Source: Trebonia kvetii (GTDB lineage Bacteria; Actinomycetota; Actinomycetes; Streptosporangiales; Streptosporangiaceae). From it: a DNA stretch of 64,000 bases. Made by a program: the position numbers and the translations under genes. The first letter of the stretch is position 1, and every line of letters begins with the position of its first letter. Location of the stretch: the NCBI RefSeq assembly GCF_007827045.1, contig NZ_RPFW01000006.1, positions 124,001-188,000 of the forward strand, written 5' to 3'. The notes beneath the pieces were generated by a model. The model was not told the origin of the DNA. It saw only the letters and a program-made list of their open reading frames with translations, and did not search any database. Below are positions 50,941 to 62,726 of this stretch, in pieces.

Positions 50941-52794
50941 ATGGCACGTGCGGTAGGTATTGACCTCGGGACGACCAACTCTGTTGTCGCCGTCCTCGAA
51001 GGCGGGGAACCGACGGTCATCGCAAACGCGGAGGGCTCGCGGACGACGCCGTCCGTCGTCGCGTTCGCCAAGAACGCTGAGGTACTGGTCGGCGAGGTCG
51101 CGAAGCGGCAGGCCGTCACCAACGTGGACCGGACGATCCGTTCGGTCAAGCGGCAGATGGGGACCGACTGGACCGTCACCATCGACGGCAAGAAGTTCAC
51201 CCCGCAGCAGATCAGCGCATTCATCCTGCAGAAGCTCAAGAGGGACGCCGAGTCCTACCTCGGCGAGAAGATCACCGACGCGGTGATCACCGTTCCGGCG
51301 TACTTCAGCGACGCGCAGCGGCAGGCGACCAAGGAGGCCGGGCAGATCGCCGGCCTTAACGTCCTGCGGATCATCAACGAGCCGACCTCGGCGGCGCTTG
51401 CGTACCACCTGGAGAAGGAGGGCTCGGCGAAGATCCTGGTCTTCGACCTCGGCGGCGGTACGTTCGACGTGTCGCTGCTTGACGTCGGCGACGGCGTGGT
51501 CGAGGTCGAGGCGACGAGCGGCGACAACCACCTCGGCGGCGACGACTGGGACCAGCGGATCGTTGACTGGCTGGTGCAGGACTTCAAGTCCGGCTACGGC
51601 ATCGACCTGGCCAAGGACAAGATGGCGCTCCAGCGGCTGCGCGAGGCGGCGGAGAAGGCCAAGATCGAGCTGTCGCAGTCGATGGAGTCGCAGATCAACC
51701 TGCCCTACATCTCGCACGGCCCGGACGGCCCCCTGCACCTGGACACCCGGCTCACCCGTGCCGAGTTCCAGCGCATGACCTCCGACCTGATCGACCGCTG
51801 CAAGTCGCCGTTCCAGCAGGTCATCAAGGACGCCAACACCAAGGTGGCCGACATCGACCACGTGGTCCTGGTCGGCGGCTCCACCCGGATGCCCGCGGTG
51901 GTTGACCTGGTCAAGTCGCTGACCGGCGGCAAGGAGCCCAACAAGGGCGTCAACCCGGACGAGGTCGTCGCCGTCGGCGCCTGCCTGCAGGCCGGCGTGC
52001 TCAAGGGCGAGGTCAAGGACATCCTGCTGCTCGACGTGACCCCGCTTTCGCTGGGCATCGAGACGAAGGGCGGGATCTTCACCAAGCTCATCGAGCGCAA
52101 CACCACGATCCCGACCAAGAAGTCGGAGATCTTCACCACGGCGGACGACAACCAGCCGTCGGTGCAGATCCAGGTGTACCAGGGTGAGCGTGAGATCGCG
52201 GCCTACAACAAGAAGCTGGGCATGTTCGACCTGACCGGCATCGCGCCGGCCCCGCGCGGCATCCCGCAGATCGAGGTCTCCTTCGACATCGACGCCAACG
52301 GCATCGTGAACGTGTCCGCAAAGGACCTGGGCACCGGCAAGCAGCAGTCGGTGCAGATCACCGGCGGCTCGGCGCTGTCCAAGGACGACATCGACAAGAT
52401 GGTCCGCGACGCCGAGTCGTACGCCGAGGAGGACCGCCGCCGCCGCGAGGAGGCAGAGGTCCGCAACCAGGCCGACACCCTCGTCTACTCGACGGAGAAG
52501 TTCCTCGCCGAGAACGACGAGAAGGTCCCCGCGGACGTCAAGTCCGAGGTCAAGGAGGCCATCGCCGACCTCAAGAAGGCGATCGAGGGCAACGACCTCG
52601 AGGCCATCAAGACCGCGAGCGAGCACGCCGCGACGGTCAGCCAGAAGATGGGCAGTGCCATCTACGCCGCGGCTCAGGCCGAGCGGCAGGCCTCCGGCGC
52701 CCCCGAGGGTGGCGGCGCCACCGCGGAGGAGCCGCAGGACGAGGGCGTCGTCGACGCCGAGATCGTGGACGAAGGCGAAGGCGGAGCCGCCTGA
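50941..52794 (+). CDS. dnaK: Hsp70 chaperone DnaK
   Basis: 617 residues. ATPase motifs ARAVGIDLGTTNSVVAVLEG, VITVPAYFSDAQRQATKEAG and FDLGGGTFDVSLLDVGDG; the linker DILLLDVTPLSLGIETKGG; the substrate domain follows; the C-terminus ends acidic (DAEIVDEGEG). Refolds and protects proteins with DnaJ and GrpE. ATG 50941 has AAGGA upstream. First gene of the block and overlaps grpE by one base (TGATG). Regulated by HspR through two HAIR sites. Confidence 0.97.
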   Translation: MARAVGIDLGTTNSVVAVLEGGEPTVIANAEGSRTTPSVVAFAKNAEVLVGEVAKRQAVTNVDRTIRSVKRQMGTDWTVTIDGKKFTPQQISAFILQKLKRDAESYLGEKITDAVITVPAYFSDAQRQATKEAGQIAGLNVLRIINEPTSAALAYHLEKEGSAKILVFDLGGGTFDVSLLDVGDGVVEVEATSGDNHLGGDDWDQRIVDWLVQDFKSGYGIDLAKDKMALQRLREAAEKAKIELSQSMESQINLPYISHGPDGPLHLDTRLTRAEFQRMTSDLIDRCKSPFQQVIKDANTKVADIDHVVLVGGSTRMPAVVDLVKSLTGGKEPNKGVNPDEVVAVGACLQAGVLKGEVKDILLLDVTPLSLGIETKGGIFTKLIERNTTIPTKKSEIFTTADDNQPSVQIQVYQGEREIAAYNKKLGMFDLTGIAPAPRGIPQIEVSFDIDANGIVNVSAKDLGTGKQQSVQITGGSALSKDDIDKMVRDAESYAEEDRRRREEAEVRNQADTLVYSTEKFLAENDEKVPADVKSEVKEAIADLKKAIEGNDLEAIKTASEHAATVSQKMGSAIYAAAQAERQASGAPEGGGATAEEPQDEGVVDAEIVDEGEGGAA

Positions 52795-53540
52795 TGACAG
52801 CACCCGAGGAGCCCGTCAACGGGCCGGTCATCCGTGACAACAGGCGGATCGACCCGGTGACCGGGCAGCCAAGAAGGGGCAAGCACGCGGCCTCCCAGCC
52901 GGCTGGCGGTAACGCCAGCCGGCCGGGGGGGCCGGGCTCTGCCCGGCACGGCAGGGACGGCGACAAGGGCTCTGCCCCGGCGAACGCGGTGACCTCGCAG
53001 GAGGACAAGCCGGCCGAGAGCACGCCGGCCCCGGCGCCCGCCGCGGCGGCGCCGGCCGTCGGCCCCCTGCAGACCCAGCTTGCGGAGCGCACCGCCGACC
53101 TGCAGCGACTGCAGGCGGAGTACGCCAACTACCGCAAGCGGGTCGACAGGGACCGCGCGACGGTGCGGGAGCAGGCGGTGGCCAGCGCGCTGTCCGACCT
53201 GCTGCCTGTCCTTGACGCCATCGGCCAGGCACGCGAGCACGGCGAGCTGTCTGGCGGCTTCAAGTCGGTGGCGGACTCGCTTCAGGCCGCGGTCGCCAAG
53301 CTCGGCCTCGTCAGCTACGGGCAGCGCGGCGACGCGTTCGACCCGAAGATCCACGAGGCGCTGACCCACACCTACTCGCCTGACGTGGCGGAGGACACCG
53401 CCGTGGAGATCTTCCAGCCCGGCTACAAGGTGGGCGAGCGAATCCTGCGTCCCGCACGCGTGGCGGTCGCCGCCCCCGCCACCGGGCCAGAAGGCAGTGG
53501 TAATGCGGCCGAGTGGCCATCCGGAGAAGAGAACAACTAA
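52794..53540 (+). CDS. grpE: Nucleotide exchange factor GrpE
   Basis: 248 residues. A long disordered, Ala/Pro-rich N-terminus (to ~95) precedes the GrpE coiled coil (LQRLQAEYANYRKRVDRDRA) and the beta-wing (HEALTHTYSPDVAEDTAVEIF, GYKVGERILRPARVAV). Exchanges ADP for ATP on DnaK. Start overlaps the dnaK stop. Confidence 0.95.
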   Translation: MTAPEEPVNGPVIRDNRRIDPVTGQPRRGKHAASQPAGGNASRPGGPGSARHGRDGDKGSAPANAVTSQEDKPAESTPAPAPAAAAPAVGPLQTQLAERTADLQRLQAEYANYRKRVDRDRATVREQAVASALSDLLPVLDAIGQAREHGELSGGFKSVADSLQAAVAKLGLVSYGQRGDAFDPKIHEALTHTYSPDVAEDTAVEIFQPGYKVGERILRPARVAVAAPATGPEGSGNAAEWPSGEENN

Positions 53541-53558
53541 AGAGCCCAGCGAGGCCAG

Positions 53559-54704
53559 ATGAGCGCGAAGGACTATCAGAAGGACTACTACAAGGCGCTG
53601 GGCGTGCCCAAGACCGCGACGGCCGCCGAGATCAAGAAGTCCTATCGTGAGCTCGCGCGGAAGTGGCACCCCGACGCGAACAAGGGGAGCACCGACGCGG
53701 AGGAGCGCTTTAAGGAGATCACCGAGGCGTACAACGTGCTGTCCGACGAGAAGCAGCGCAAGGAGTACGACGAGGCCCGTTCGATGTTCGGCGGGTTCCG
53801 CGTGCCAACCGGCGCCCGGCCGGGTCAGGGTCCTGGCGGGACGTTCGACCTCGGTGACCTCTTCGGCGGCGACGGGATCGGCGATGTGCTCGGCGGGATC
53901 TTCCGCAACCGCGGCGGCACGGCGTCGTCCACCAGGGCACGCCGCGGCGCGGATGTGGAGACCGAGACGACGCTGTCCTTCGGCGACGCGATCGACGGCG
54001 CGACGGTGTCGCTCCGGCTGACCGGCGAGGGTCCCTGCCCGGTCTGCGGCGGCACCGGCGCGAAGACGGGCACCGTGCCCAAGGTCTGCCCCGATTGCCA
54101 CGGCACCGGGCAGCAGTCAAGGAACCTCGGCGGCTTCGGGATGTCCGAGCCCTGCAAGACCTGCCGGGGACGGGGCCTGGTCGTCGACGACCCGTGCGAG
54201 TCGTGCAGCGGCAGCGGCCGGGCGATGAGCTCGCGGACCATCCAGGCGCGTATCCCAGCTGGGGTGGCAGACGGTCAGCGGATCCGGATTCCCGGCAAGG
54301 GAGCGCCCGGCGAGCACGGCGGCAAGGCGGGCGACCTGTACGTCCGGGTCCACGTCAAGCCGCACGATGTGTTCGGCAGGAGCAGTGACAACCTGACCGT
54401 CACCGTCCCGGTGACGATCACCGAGCTCGCGCTCGGCGCCGAGATCAAGGTGCCAACGCACCGCGGTCCCGCCGTCACCGTCCGCATCCCCGCGGGCACG
54501 CCCAATGGGCAGGTGTTCCGGGTTCCCGGACGCGGCGTCCGCCGCAAGGACGGGACGCTCGGCGCGCTGCTCGCCACCGTCGAGGTGACGATTCCGCGGG
54601 ACCTGAGCAACAAGGCGAAGTCCGCTCTCGAGGACTTGCGCATCGCTACCGCCGGCCCGGACCCGCGCGAGGAACTGCTCCGCCGGGCACGGCAGCAGCA
54701 GTAG
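53559..54704 (+). CDS. dnaJ: Co-chaperone DnaJ
   Basis: 381 residues. J domain at 9-75 (DYYKALGVPKTATAAEIKKS, HPD in RKWHPDANKG), a Gly/Phe-rich linker, four CxxCxGxG zinc motifs (CPVCGGTG, CPDCHGTG, CKTCRGRG, CESCSGSG), then the C-terminal substrate domain (GQRIRIPGKGAPGEHGGKAG). Stimulates DnaK. 18 bases after grpE. Confidence 0.96.
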   Translation: MSAKDYQKDYYKALGVPKTATAAEIKKSYRELARKWHPDANKGSTDAEERFKEITEAYNVLSDEKQRKEYDEARSMFGGFRVPTGARPGQGPGGTFDLGDLFGGDGIGDVLGGIFRNRGGTASSTRARRGADVETETTLSFGDAIDGATVSLRLTGEGPCPVCGGTGAKTGTVPKVCPDCHGTGQQSRNLGGFGMSEPCKTCRGRGLVVDDPCESCSGSGRAMSSRTIQARIPAGVADGQRIRIPGKGAPGEHGGKAGDLYVRVHVKPHDVFGRSSDNLTVTVPVTITELALGAEIKVPTHRGPAVTVRIPAGTPNGQVFRVPGRGVRRKDGTLGALLATVEVTIPRDLSNKAKSALEDLRIATAGPDPREELLRRARQQQ

Positions 54705-54739
54705 CTGCCAGCACTAGTGGAGGAAAGGAAGGAGATGAC

Positions 54740-55246
54740 ATGAACAGCCCCTACGAGCTGTCCGATGACATGCCCGTGTATGTCATCTCCGTGGCCGCGA
54801 GCTTGTCAGGCATGCACCCGCAGACGCTACGCGGCTACGAGAGAGTCGGACTGGTGACGCCGCGGCGCACCACCGGCGGCGGCCGCCGCTACTCCATGCG
54901 GGACATCCTCACGCTCCGCGAGATCCAGCGGCTCTCCCAGGACGAGAAGATCAACCTCGAGGGCATCAAGCGCATCCTCGACCTGGAACGGGAGCTCGAG
55001 CGCGCCCGTCTCATGGCGGCCCAGCTGCACGCCGAGCTGTCCATACTCAGGAACGAGCTGGAATCCACCCGCGCGGTGGCGGCACGGCTCGCGGAGCTCC
55101 GCAGGTCGCGGACCGTCGATCCGGCGGCGACGCTGGTCCCGGTCCGGTCGTCGACCAGGGTGACCTTCTGGCAGGCCGCGGGCACACCGCCGCAGGCCGC
55201 GGGCACACCGTCGCGGCAGGAGGACCAGCGCGGCGCAGCCGAGTAA
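54740..55246 (+). CDS. hspR: Heat-shock repressor HspR
   Basis: 168 residues. MerR-type winged helix (PVYVISVAASLSGMHPQTLR, RRTTGGGRRYSMRDILTLRE), a coiled-coil dimer helix (LERELERARLMAAQLHAELS), and a long Pro/Ala tail with two AAGTP repeats. HspR binds HAIR operators with DnaK as co-repressor. It is in the operon it represses. AGGAAAGGAAGGAG upstream of the ATG is a strong ribosome site. Confidence 0.95.
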   Translation: MNSPYELSDDMPVYVISVAASLSGMHPQTLRGYERVGLVTPRRTTGGGRRYSMRDILTLREIQRLSQDEKINLEGIKRILDLERELERARLMAAQLHAELSILRNELESTRAVAARLAELRRSRTVDPAATLVPVRSSTRVTFWQAAGTPPQAAGTPSRQEDQRGAAE

Positions 55247-55305
55247 CTGCCGGGTGAAGCTGGCGAACAAAAGCTAATAACGATCCAGGGGGATCAGACT
55301 TCAAC

Positions 55306-57921
<2,616 letters not shown>

Positions 57922-57934
57922 CCCGCGAAGGTTC

Positions 57935-57976
57935 AGGCGCCCTGGCCCGCCCCCCAAGGGGCGGGCCAGGGCGCCT
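57935..57976. terminator. Perfect 19-bp bidirectional hairpin
   Basis: Arms 57935-57953 (AGGCGCCCTGGCCCGCCCC) and 57958-57976 pair fully around the loop CCAA. It lies between the convergent clpB and CU044_5270-family genes. Confidence 0.85.
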
Positions 57977-57993
57977 CGTCGTTGCCGCGCCCG

Positions 57994-59130
57994 TCAGGGC
58001 AGCTGGCCCGGCTTGTCCACGATCGCCGAGCCGAGCAGCGCTCCCCAGCCCATCACGTGCCCGACCTTGACGTCCCTGGTGCCGTCGGTGCCGACCAGCG
58101 CGTGGTCCTTGATCACGACGTCCTTGAAGCCCATGTAGGTGTAGGTTTCCGGGTCGATGACGATCTCCTGCGTGAAGTAGCCCTCGAGCACCATGGAGAA
58201 GCCGATTCCCTCACGCCCTGCGAGGTCGGTCGCGCTCTGGAAGGTGACGCCTGGCAGCTGCTGCAGCACCCGGTACATGGTGGCCGTCAGCTTCGGCGGC
58301 ACCACGACGCCCTGGCTCTCTCCCGCGTCGAGCAGCGTCTCGATCGCCTGGAAGATGGCCTGCTCCTTGGTGTTCGCCACCACCGGGCCCGCGCTGCCTG
58401 CCAGGATCTGCTCCAGTGCGGATGGATCAGTCGGCAGCGAATTGAGGTAGTCGTAGCTCACGCTCTTCCAGCCGCCGAGCGTGGTCCCCGGACAGCCGGC
58501 GCGGCCGCCGCCGGCCGAGTCGACCGTCAGCGTGCCGGTGACGGTTTCGCTTGGGGCGACCGTCGCGGGCACACGCGGGACACTCGCGACCGGGCCGCAG
58601 GGCTCCCCGCTGAACCACGCCAGGGTGATCTCGCGCTTGTCCGGCGGCCCGAACAGGTACCCGCCGCTCCCGCCGGAGGAATCCGCGAACTCCGACTTCA
58701 CCACGACCCACTCGTTCGGCTTGGGCGCCCGCCCGGGGGCCGATGCCGCGGCCCGGGTCGTGTAGTCGACCAGCTGCGCCGCCGTCTTTGCCCGTCCGTA
58801 ACTCGGGTGACCGGCGGCAGGCCATGCGGCGGTCGGGCGCCCGGACCAAGCGGAGGTCGTCGACCCACCGGGTCCTTGGCTGGACGCCGAAGAGCCGGAC
58901 AATTCGACGGCGGCGAACGCGCCGGCACCGACGGCGGCAGCGAGGGTGCCCGCAAGCAGCGGGCGCAGCGCCCTGCGCCGCGCGCGGCGCACCGTGGCAC
59001 CGTGGGGGACAGCGTGGTGAGCACGGTCGCCCTCGAGCGGGAGGGCGGCGATGACGGCATCGCTGAGTCGTGCGCCGTCCGCAAGCGGAACCTCGCTCCG
59101 CAGGCCGGCCAGGTGCGTGAGGTCGTTCAT
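57994..59130 (-). CDS. CU044_5270-family membrane protein, probable anti-sigma partner
   Basis: 378 residues. N-terminal cytoplasmic part (MNDLTHLAGLRSEVPLADGA) may bind the sigma factor; one TM helix at about 55-75 (PLLAGTLAAAVGAGAFAAVE); a large extracellular domain follows, with NEWVVVKSEFADSSGGSGGY, and SATDLAGREGIGFSMVLEGY and TYTYMGFKDVVIKD near the end. Genes of this family usually follow ECF sigma genes, as here (ATG overlaps the sigma stop). Anti-sigma function is by position and layout, not by a zinc motif. Confidence 0.78.
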   Translation of the reverse strand: MNDLTHLAGLRSEVPLADGARLSDAVIAALPLEGDRAHHAVPHGATVRRARRRALRPLLAGTLAAAVGAGAFAAVELSGSSASSQGPGGSTTSAWSGRPTAAWPAAGHPSYGRAKTAAQLVDYTTRAAASAPGRAPKPNEWVVVKSEFADSSGGSGGYLFGPPDKREITLAWFSGEPCGPVASVPRVPATVAPSETVTGTLTVDSAGGGRAGCPGTTLGGWKSVSYDYLNSLPTDPSALEQILAGSAGPVVANTKEQAIFQAIETLLDAGESQGVVVPPKLTATMYRVLQQLPGVTFQSATDLAGREGIGFSMVLEGYFTQEIVIDPETYTYMGFKDVVIKDHALVGTDGTRDVKVGHVMGWGALLGSAIVDKPGQLP

Positions 59131-59765
59131 CGTGGGAACCCTTCTGTTATCCCCTGCGGATCAATGTCTGCGAGCTGCTTGCGCATGCGCTGCCGTGCCC
59201 GGCTGATTCGGGACTGGACGGTGCCGAGCGGTACGCCGGTCGCCACGGAGATCTGCTCATAGCTCAGGTCGGCCCACACGAGCAGCAGAAGGGCGTCGCG
59301 CTGTGCCTTGGGCAGGCAGGCAAGCGCCTCGGCGAGCCTGGGCTTCACCGCGCTCGCGCTGACCGCGGCGTCCACCCGGTCGGCGAACGGCTCGGTGACC
59401 GGGTCGACGCCGGTGCGCGCGAGCAGCCGCAGCTGCTTCGTCTCGCTGCGCCAGTGCCGGTGCGCTAGCCGGGTCGCGATGCCGTACAGCCAGGGCAGGC
59501 AGTCGCGGCCCTCGTCGGTGTAGCCGGCCCGCTGCCGGAACGCGACGAGGAACGTCTCCGCGACGATGTCCTCTGCCGCGTCGCGGCCGATGCGCCTTGT
59601 CACGTAGCGGGCGATGGCCGGTGCGTGCCGCCTGACGAGGACGGCGAATAGCTCGGGATCGGCTATCGAGTGACGGATGATCGTGCCGTCGTCATGGGGA
59701 AAAGGCCGGCCGGCGTGGTCAGGTGCCGCGGCTAGCCATGCAACGTCTTCGTTCGGAAGTCTCAC
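59127..59765 (-). CDS. ECF RNA polymerase sigma factor
   Basis: 212 residues from GTG 59765, with GGAGGG upstream; longer in-frame starts reach 60008 but carry no similarity. Sigma-70 region 2 (ELFAVLVRRHAPAIARYVTR, AAEDIVAETFLVAFRQR) and region 4 (LACLPKAQRDALLLLVWADL, SYEQISVATGVPLGTVQSRI). Directs RNA polymerase to a stress regulon; no target is visible. Overlaps the CU044_5270-family gene by four bases. Confidence 0.9.
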   Translation of the reverse strand: MRLPNEDVAWLAAAPDHAGRPFPHDDGTIIRHSIADPELFAVLVRRHAPAIARYVTRRIGRDAAEDIVAETFLVAFRQRAGYTDEGRDCLPWLYGIATRLAHRHWRSETKQLRLLARTGVDPVTEPFADRVDAAVSASAVKPRLAEALACLPKAQRDALLLLVWADLSYEQISVATGVPLGTVQSRISRARQRMRKQLADIDPQGITEGFPR

Positions 59766-59878
59766 AGGCGGCCCTCCGGGTGATGGACAGGACACCTCTC
59801 TATGCCAGAACACCCCCGCGCTGTTCCCGTTTCCGGGCCAGCACGAGGGTGGGAGGTCGCTCGGCGCGCGGCCGGCCG

Positions 59879-60454
59879 TCAGCCGCGGGGCTTCGTCGTG
59901 TCCAGCATGTGGTCGTAGTCGTCCTCGTCGAGACCGAGATCGACCCGGATGCGGTAGCGCAGGCGGAGCAGCAGCTGCAGCTCCGCGTCGTCTTCGAGCT
60001 GAATGCACCGCTCGACGCCCGTCGTCGCCCAGTCGAGCGCGCCCTGCAGGTCGCCCTCCTCGGTGAACAGCTCGGCGAGCAGGTCACAGGTGCGCGGGGT
60101 GACGACCTCGCGGTCGGCGGTGAGCCCGCTGATCAGTTCCCTAGCCTCAGCTTCACGCTCAAGGTCGAGCAGCGCCCTGGCCAGGAGCACCCGGGGATCC
60201 GCGAAGGTGCTGCCGCCGTCCGCGATCGCGGCGGTGAACTCGTCGGCCGCGCGCTGCGGGTCGTCGGCGCTCATCCACTGCTCGCCCGCCCTGAGGTGGA
60301 ACTCCGCGCGCAAGCCAGGCTCGGCCCCCTCGGCGAGTTTGCTCATGCGAACAGCGGCCCGCACATGATTGCCAGTACGTGCCGCCTGGAATTCGATCTC
60401 GTCGAAGTCTTCGACGTTCGCCACTCTTCCCACGGTACCCCAGCGGCCCTTCAT
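59879..60454 (-). CDS. TPR-like protein of unknown role
   Basis: 191 residues. Helical repeats resembling TPRs (RMSKLAEGAEPGLRAEFHLR, ARALLDLEREAEARELISGL, LLAELFTEEGDLQGALDWAT) and a C-terminal LGLDEDDYDHMLD. Such proteins are protein-protein adaptors. ATG 60454 with TAGGAATC upstream; GTG 60424 is possible. It lies just upstream (114 bases) of the sigma factor gene on the same strand. Confidence 0.65.
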   Translation of the reverse strand: MKGRWGTVGRVANVEDFDEIEFQAARTGNHVRAAVRMSKLAEGAEPGLRAEFHLRAGEQWMSADDPQRAADEFTAAIADGGSTFADPRVLLARALLDLEREAEARELISGLTADREVVTPRTCDLLAELFTEEGDLQGALDWATTGVERCIQLEDDAELQLLLRLRYRIRVDLGLDEDDYDHMLDTTKPRG

Positions 60455-60548
60455 GATTCCTACGGATTCGGCGTGCGCATCGGGGTTGCCACACGCATTT
60501 GCGAGATTCCCTGCCTCAGGTCTCGGTCAGATCACGGTGAGATCGCGG

Positions 60549-62555
60549 TTAGCGACGGGAGCGCTCCAGAGCGTCCCAGAAGCCGCGCCGCAGCGCGTGC
60601 CTGACCTCATCATGCAACAGGAAGTCGATGGGCAGGGCCGAGCCCTGAAGCAGCCTCGCCTCAAGATCGGAGGGCATCCGCGGCTTTCGCGCGAGTACGG
60701 CTTCCAGCCAGAGCGCCGGAGCGTCCCTTGCCACGGATTCCCCGAACGCCTGCCCCTCCTCGTGCGCCGACTGGACCGCGTCGGCCAGGGACGGGCCGGG
60801 CTGGGCGGCGCCCGGGTAGCCTGCGGGACCTACCAGGCCAATGGGCCCGGAAGGGGCACCGGTGCCCGGCCCCGCCGGGATCGGCGCCTGCGGAGCCATG
60901 GCCGGCGGCTGCTGACCAGGTCCGACTGGGCCAAGCGCGTGCTGCGGACCGGAGTTGCCCTGCTGACCCGCTCCCATGTTCCCGCTGAGACCGACCGGCC
61001 CACCGGGCACGCCGGGGATGAACGGGCGCGGCCCGTCAGGGCCATTGCCGCGGGCACCCGCGTATCCCGCGCCGTTCGGGTCCATCGGGAGCACCGGGGC
61101 GATCGGCTGGCCGCCCTGGAACCCGCCGGACAGCGGCTGGGCGGCGGTGGGCTCGGCCGTGAACTGCGGTACCGACGGAGGCTGGGCCGGCAGCGACTGG
61201 CCCGGCAGCGACTGGGCCATGCCTGGCTCGCCGTCCGGGATGCGCCCGGGCACCAGCCCCGACGGCGCCTGCGCCGGGTTCGGTCCCGCGGTCACCGCAC
61301 CGCGGGTGGGCAGCCGCCGCACCTGAGCCGAGCCGACGGGAACGGGGACAGGCACGGGCTGCCTGTCGTCCGCGTCCGGCGCGCCATGGTCTCGCAGCAT
61401 GCCGTCCCGCTGGTACTGCTCCCGTGCGACACCCGGGGCATACGCCGCCGGTCCCATGTCGTGCTGTGGCCTGCCCGGCGGCTGCTCCCGCTCCGCAGGC
61501 AGGTACTCCGCGGGCGCCGGCAGGACGACGGGCGCCGCGTACAGGTCCTCGCGCATGCCGGGCGGCTGCGCCGACGGAACCGGCGGCACGGGAGGAACGG
61601 GGGCCGCGGGGCGGTCGGGGAACGACGCGTATTCGGCCGCCCGCCCGTAGTCCGGCGCGGAGCCGTAGTCGATCGACCCGAAGTCGACCGAGGTGTGGTA
61701 GTCCACGTTCGCGTTGAAGTCCGGCATTAGCGACGAATAGTCCGCCGCCATGGCGCCGTCCGTGTGCTCCGGCGGCAGCCCGTCCGCCTGGACGACCTCT
61801 GCCGCCACCCGCTGCGGCGGCTCGGCGTGCGGCTGGTACTCGGCGGCAGGCGGTGCAGGCAGCGGATCGGTCTGCTGCTGGCCCGCGGCAGGCACTGCTT
61901 GCGGCTGCGGGTAGGCCTGCTGGCCCTGCGTCGCGAAGTACCCGTTGCCATTGCCGTTCAGCGCCGGGCGCAGCGCGACCAGCGTTCCGTCGGATTCGTC
62001 GGAGCGCGGCGGCTCGGCGCCAGTAATCAGCTCGACATAGGGCCGCAGGTGCGCGGCGCTGATCTCCACGATGTCATCGCACTCCTGGCGGAGCGTGCGG
62101 GAGACGGCCTGACTGCCCTCGCCGACGATCTGCAGCAGGGTGACCCGCATGCCCATGTCCTGGACATCGGCGATCACCTGCGCCAGGTCTTCCTCGCCGC
62201 TGACCACCATCGCGTCGCTGACGGCCTTGTTCCGCGCGAGCGTCGTTAGGTCGCGGTGGATCTCGCCCTCGACGCCCTCGCGGCGCCCCGGCCGCATCTT
62301 GGCCACCCTGAGTTTGACGCCGGGCAGGTCGGCGAGGGTGTCGTGATCGGCCGACCGGCGGCCCTCCACCGTGGCCTCGTACCAGTAGCAGCGCAGGAGC
62401 GGCAGGTTCGTGCGCTCCATGGCCAGGTTGCCGAGCAGCTGCAGCAGGCCGGGATAATCCCAGGACACCGATTCTCTACGGCGCGTACCGTGCACCGCCA
62501 TGGCACCGTCCGCCAGCACATAGCTCGCGTCCACGAACAGCGCGCAGCGATCCAC
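60549..62555 (-). CDS. NYN (PIN-like RNase) domain protein with long low-complexity region
   Basis: 668 residues. Residues 1-175 form a NYN domain: acidic strand RCALFVDASYVLADGAM, HRDLTTLARNKAVSDAMVVS with catalytic Asp, and the GEEDLAQVIADVQDMGMRV acidic turn. Residues ~200-570 are Pro/Gln/Gly/Ala-rich and probably disordered. The last ~70 residues (LADAVQSAHEEGQAFGESVA; FLLHDEVRHALRRGFWDALE) form a helical module. NYN domains often cleave RNA, and the disordered part could drive condensates or partner binding. Monocistronic, divergent from pyrE. Confidence 0.8.
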   Translation of the reverse strand: MDRCALFVDASYVLADGAMAVHGTRRRESVSWDYPGLLQLLGNLAMERTNLPLLRCYWYEATVEGRRSADHDTLADLPGVKLRVAKMRPGRREGVEGEIHRDLTTLARNKAVSDAMVVSGEEDLAQVIADVQDMGMRVTLLQIVGEGSQAVSRTLRQECDDIVEISAAHLRPYVELITGAEPPRSDESDGTLVALRPALNGNGNGYFATQGQQAYPQPQAVPAAGQQQTDPLPAPPAAEYQPHAEPPQRVAAEVVQADGLPPEHTDGAMAADYSSLMPDFNANVDYHTSVDFGSIDYGSAPDYGRAAEYASFPDRPAAPVPPVPPVPSAQPPGMREDLYAAPVVLPAPAEYLPAEREQPPGRPQHDMGPAAYAPGVAREQYQRDGMLRDHGAPDADDRQPVPVPVPVGSAQVRRLPTRGAVTAGPNPAQAPSGLVPGRIPDGEPGMAQSLPGQSLPAQPPSVPQFTAEPTAAQPLSGGFQGGQPIAPVLPMDPNGAGYAGARGNGPDGPRPFIPGVPGGPVGLSGNMGAGQQGNSGPQHALGPVGPGQQPPAMAPQAPIPAGPGTGAPSGPIGLVGPAGYPGAAQPGPSLADAVQSAHEEGQAFGESVARDAPALWLEAVLARKPRMPSDLEARLLQGSALPIDFLLHDEVRHALRRGFWDALERSRR

Positions 62556-62712
62556 GTTCCACCGTCCCTTCCCCTCACCGTGCGAAGAACGGGCCAGGTC
62601 AGCGACCGATCCGACAAATCGGTCGATTGTTCTCCGCCCTTACTAGGGTAATAAAACGCCGGCGCCCTCGCTGGCCGTTCCGGGCGAAGTCACACGTCAA
62701 ACAGCCTCACCG

Positions 62713-62726
62713 TATGCTCTGAGACG
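62713..62726 (+). promoter_or_regulatory. -10 element of a probably leaderless pyrE mRNA
   Basis: TATGCT (62713-62718) fits the actinobacterial TANNNT box and ends seven bases before the GTG start at 62726. No ribosome site precedes the GTG, so the transcript most likely starts at or next to the start codon. Confidence 0.65.

Noticed and set aside
50926..52803. 625-codon open frame opposite dnaK
   Set aside because: A known artefact opposite dnaK genes; no independent support.
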